A DNA stretch of 64,000 nt. It comes from DTU019 sp050949825 (GTDB lineage: Bacteria; Bacillota; Syntrophomonadia; Syntrophomonadales; Syntrophomonadaceae). This document shows, piece after piece, positions 61,784-64,000 of this stretch. The stretch lies in the NCBI GenBank assembly GCA_050949825.1, contig JBMNGL010000013.1, forward strand, positions 248,001-312,000, written 5' to 3'. How positions within the stretch are numbered: the first letter of the stretch is position 1; each line of letters starts with the position of its first letter. The notes beneath the pieces are model-generated. The model made no database searches. It worked only from the letters and a program-made list of their open reading frames with translations, and was not told the origin of the DNA. A program made the position numbers and the translations under genes.

Positions 61784-61900
61784 ATGTTCATCACCCCCTG
61801 CAGTGATTTTTCACAAGCCCTGGCAATGGCCATGGAGAAGCACGGCCCTGATATGTCAATAATCGTGTTGCCGCAGGCGCCGTGCATTGGGTCAGGGTGA
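61784..61900 (+). pseudogene. Possible remnant of a LarA-type (DUF2088) gene
   Basis: A 38-codon frame with GEEAMFITPCSDFSQALAMA and then MEKHGPDMSIIVLPQAP. It resembles the C-terminal helix-strand of the lactate racemase/DUF2088 family. No rest of such a gene is found upstream, where stops interrupt all frames. If right, a lactate racemase gene once stood beside glcDF. The match is from memory and short. Confidence 0.35.
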
Positions 61901-61902
61901 CC

Positions 61903-61988
61903 AGTGAGCATAAACTGGACTGATGGCCGCGACATACCCGCTGCCATGACACTTATCGCAGGTGATTAGTGATCATAAACGGGACTGA
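61903..61988. repeat. Two imperfect 21-bp direct repeats
   Basis: AGTGAGCATAAACTGGACTGA (61903) without its last base or so recurs as AGTGATCATAAACGGGACTG plus A (61968), 19 of 21 bases alike, 65 bases apart, upstream of murB. They could be two sites for one regulator or a decayed duplication. The rest of 61501-62062 has no recognised gene. Confidence 0.45.
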
Positions 61989-62062
61989 GGACCAATAATA
62001 TATAGAAGTAATAATGACACCAGCCTGAACTCGTACTGGCATTAACTTAAAGGGGAGCATAA

Positions 62063-62962
62063 ATGTACCAAGACATCAGCGATATTTTACCGATCGATCG
62101 TATAAAATTCAATGAACCCATGTGTTTACATACCACTTTTCGCATCGGCGGTCCGGCTGATATTCTGGCCATTCCTTCCACCCCGGAGGAGGTCATCAAT
62201 CTGCTGCGTTATTGCCGGCAGAAAAGTCTGCCGCTTTTTGTCTTCGGTTTGGGCAGCAATCTTTTGGTTCGGGATAAAGGCATTCGCGGCGTGGTCATGA
62301 AATTGGGAGAAGGCCTTAAGACTATTCAAATCAAAGGACAACAGGTTTATGCCGAAGCCGGGGTGCGTATGTCCGAAATGTGCCGGGTAGTGGCCCGTGA
62401 AGGCTTGAGCGGCCTGGAATTTGCCGAGGGCATACCGGGCAGCCTGGGTGGAGCTATCGTAATGAATGCTGGAGCCTATGGCGGAGAAATGAAAGATGTG
62501 CTTTGCTCTGTAAGCGCAGTCGATCACAACGGATCCCTGTGTGAATTTGAAGCGGTACAGCTTCAACTCGGGTATCGGAGCAGCATTTTTCAAAAGGGGG
62601 AATATATCGTTCTTTCCGCTGTTTTAGAATTAACATCGGCCGATCCGGAAATAATCAAAGGCGTCATGAAAGACTATGCTCAGCGCCGGCGGGATAAACA
62701 ACCGCTTGACCTGCCCAGTGCAGGCAGCACCTTTAAGAGACCGGCAGGCTTTTTTGTCGGTCCGCTGCTGGAGCAATTGGGCCTTAAGGGTTTTCAGATT
62801 GGCGGTGCCCAGGTATCCACCAAGCATGCTGGCTTTATTGTCAATACCGGAAATGCCAGGGCTGAGGACGTGCTGCAGTTAATCGCTCATGTACAGCAGC
62901 AAGCCTTGCAGGAACTGGGGGTGGAATTGCATCCCGAAGTAAAGCTGGTCGGCGAAGAGTAA
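62063..62962 (+). CDS. murB: UDP-N-acetylenolpyruvoylglucosamine reductase
   Basis: A 299-residue FAD enzyme that makes UDP-MurNAc for peptidoglycan. It has HTTFRIGGPAD, GLGSNLLVRDKG, EFAEGIPGSLGGAIVMNAGA, the catalytic Ser in AGSTFKRP and the late Glu in HPEVKLVG. It belongs to the short type II form found in Firmicutes. AAAGGGGAGC precedes ATG 62063. Confidence 0.96.
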   Translation: MYQDISDILPIDRIKFNEPMCLHTTFRIGGPADILAIPSTPEEVINLLRYCRQKSLPLFVFGLGSNLLVRDKGIRGVVMKLGEGLKTIQIKGQQVYAEAGVRMSEMCRVVAREGLSGLEFAEGIPGSLGGAIVMNAGAYGGEMKDVLCSVSAVDHNGSLCEFEAVQLQLGYRSSIFQKGEYIVLSAVLELTSADPEIIKGVMKDYAQRRRDKQPLDLPSAGSTFKRPAGFFVGPLLEQLGLKGFQIGGAQVSTKHAGFIVNTGNARAEDVLQLIAHVQQQALQELGVELHPEVKLVGEE

Positions 62963-62998
62963 GCCGGACGGCCAGCAACGACTCAGGGAGAAATCATA

Positions 62999-64000
62999 AT
63001 GAGAGTATTACTCTGCGCTATTAATGCCAAATATATCCATGTCAACCTGGCGGTGCTGTACCTGCACCAGGTTGGCCTTGCTGCAGGCTGGCACAGTCAA
63101 ATCCGCTCCTTCAGCATCAACGAACCCATAGGTTATATCCTCTCCGAACTGCATCAGCACCAGGCAGATGTGGTAGCTTTTTCCTGCTATATTTGGAACA
63201 TTGAAATGGTTATGAAACTGGCTGCCGATATGAGGAAGGTCAGACCGGAAGCCATGATTGTATTGGGTGGACCTGAGGTAAGTTACAGGGCCGACCAGAT
63301 CTTGCGCGAAAACCCGGCGGTTGATTATGTGATCAGCGGAGAAGGTGAGACTGTCTGGCCACAGTTGCTGGCCGCCTGGCATCAAGGTATAAACCATCCG
63401 AATCTGCCCGGTGTGAGCTATCGGGAAGGTGCGGACATAATCACTGCCGAGTCTGAAGCTGCCGCTTTGCCCGTTCTTGATGGCATTCCATTTCCTTATG
63501 AAGGCATACGAGGGGACCACAGCCAAATCATATATTATGAAAGCTCCCGCGGCTGTCCCTTCCAATGCAGTTACTGCCTATCATCCCTGCAAAGGGAGGT
63601 ACGTTTTTTTCCTCTGGAGCGGGTAAAAAGGGATCTGGAGCGTTTAATCCAACTAAACCCTCGGGAAATCAAGTTTGTCGATCGTACCTTCAATTGTGAT
63701 GAGTCCAGAGCCCGGGCCATCATGGAGATGATTTTGCAGCTACCGGGACAAGCCCGCTTTCATATGGAAATCTCTCCCCAGCTTCTGTCCGATAAGTTCT
63801 TGAGCTTTCTGGAAAAACTGCCCGGGCAGCGCTTTGCCTTTGAGATAGGAGTGCAATCAACCCATGAGCCTACCCTGAAGGCCATAAAACGCCTCGGTGA
63901 CTGGTCGCGGATCTCCTCCAACATCAGCCGTTTGCGGCAGGCGGATAATATACACCTGCATCTCGATCTAATCGCCGGACTTCCTGAGGAAGACTACCCC
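62999..64000 (+). CDS. B12-binding radical SAM protein, cut at window end
   Basis: The first 334 codons of a gene that leaves the window. An N-terminal cobalamin-binding-like domain (VLLCAINAKYIHVNLAVLYL, VVAFSCYIWNIE, VLGGPEVSYRA, VDYVISGEGE) is followed by a radical-SAM domain with GCPFQCSYC and a typical FEIGVQSTHEPTL. No His-containing DxHxxG motif is seen in the first part, so B12 may not be bound in the usual way. GGGAG stands eight bases before ATG 62999. It is like DUF4080-containing proteins of Clostridia; the reaction is unknown. Confidence 0.88.
   Translation, partial: MRVLLCAINAKYIHVNLAVLYLHQVGLAAGWHSQIRSFSINEPIGYILSELHQHQADVVAFSCYIWNIEMVMKLAADMRKVRPEAMIVLGGPEVSYRADQILRENPAVDYVISGEGETVWPQLLAAWHQGINHPNLPGVSYREGADIITAESEAAALPVLDGIPFPYEGIRGDHSQIIYYESSRGCPFQCSYCLSSLQREVRFFPLERVKRDLERLIQLNPREIKFVDRTFNCDESRARAIMEMILQLPGQARFHMEISPQLLSDKFLSFLEKLPGQRFAFEIGVQSTHEPTLKAIKRLGDWSRISSNISRLRQADNIHLHLDLIAGLPEEDYP

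Noticed and set aside
1..64000. tRNA or rRNA genes, prophage, toxin-antitoxin pairs
   Set aside because: No cloverleaf with a conserved TTCGA-type arm, no rRNA text and no phage or toxin motifs were noticed by eye; a dedicated tRNA scan would decide.

Overview
The window looks like chromosome of an anaerobic, endospore-forming Firmicute, most like the Syntrophomonadaceae (inference, no search was run). The evidence is a set of sporulation and germination genes (YyaC, GerA/B/C, SPOCS/DUF3794 coat-type protein, SpoVK), oxygen-sensitive amino-acid and acid metabolism (indolepyruvate:ferredoxin oxidoreductase, butyrate-type CoA-transferase, acyl-CoA synthetase, GlcDF-type dehydrogenase), FeoAB iron uptake, frequent TTG/GTG starts, strong AGGAGG ribosome sites, and the gene order mutS-mutL-miaA-hfq-spoVK-ynbB-glnA-lexA known from Bacillus/Clostridia. 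No rRNA, tRNA, prophage or CRISPR array was seen.

Layout. 1-2.9 kb: 3' end of yyaC, then iorAB. 2.9-8.1 kb: a DUF2179 membrane protein, a lipoprotein, then a c-di-AMP (ydaO-type) riboswitch leading a glycine-betaine ABC operon (ATPase-CBS, permease, binding lipoprotein). 8.1-16.3 kb: palindromic repeats, an acyl-CoA synthetase, a gerA-gerB-gerC operon on the minus strand, and a small spore-surface-like cluster with two proteins that share an N-terminal domain plus a SPOCS protein. 16.4-24.3 kb: CoA-transferase, a foldback MITE, a polytopic glycan-type membrane protein, a GtrA/GtrB pair, then feoA-feoB and a small membrane protein. 24.5-35.5 kb: azlCD, purC, a zincin, a two-component system followed by a VTC-domain/DUF4956/CotH cluster, and an ABC-2 exporter. 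35.5-41 kb: repeats, an unusual PurL/PurM-like protein, a second MITE, an isochorismatase-like hydrolase, a lipoprotein, a thioredoxin-like protein, miaB and ricA-like. 41-50.5 kb: mutS, hydantoinase-like and HDAC-like genes, mutL, a YpiP-like methyltransferase, miaA, hfq. 50.5-57.3 kb: spoVK, ynbB, DUF456, tandem repeat arrays, glnA, a second DUF2179 protein, lexA with an SOS box. 57.4-64 kb: TtcA-like, glcF-glcD, a probable larA remnant, murB, and the start of a B12-binding radical SAM gene cut by the window end.

Most genes are recognisable housekeeping or lifestyle genes. The less ordinary parts are: the repeat families (a REP-like palindrome whose 24-29 bp arms are tandemly amplified, and a foldback MITE whose end now encodes the C-terminus of a neighbouring gene); a gerB gene whose apparent start is ACG; the hydantoinase/HDAC pair inside the mismatch-repair operon; the VTC/DUF4956/CotH cluster behind a two-component system; the short PurL-like protein with a Cys-x-Cys-x2-Cys insertion; and the spore-surface-like cluster. 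Where a methionine-free start is preferred, the ribosome site that decided it is given.
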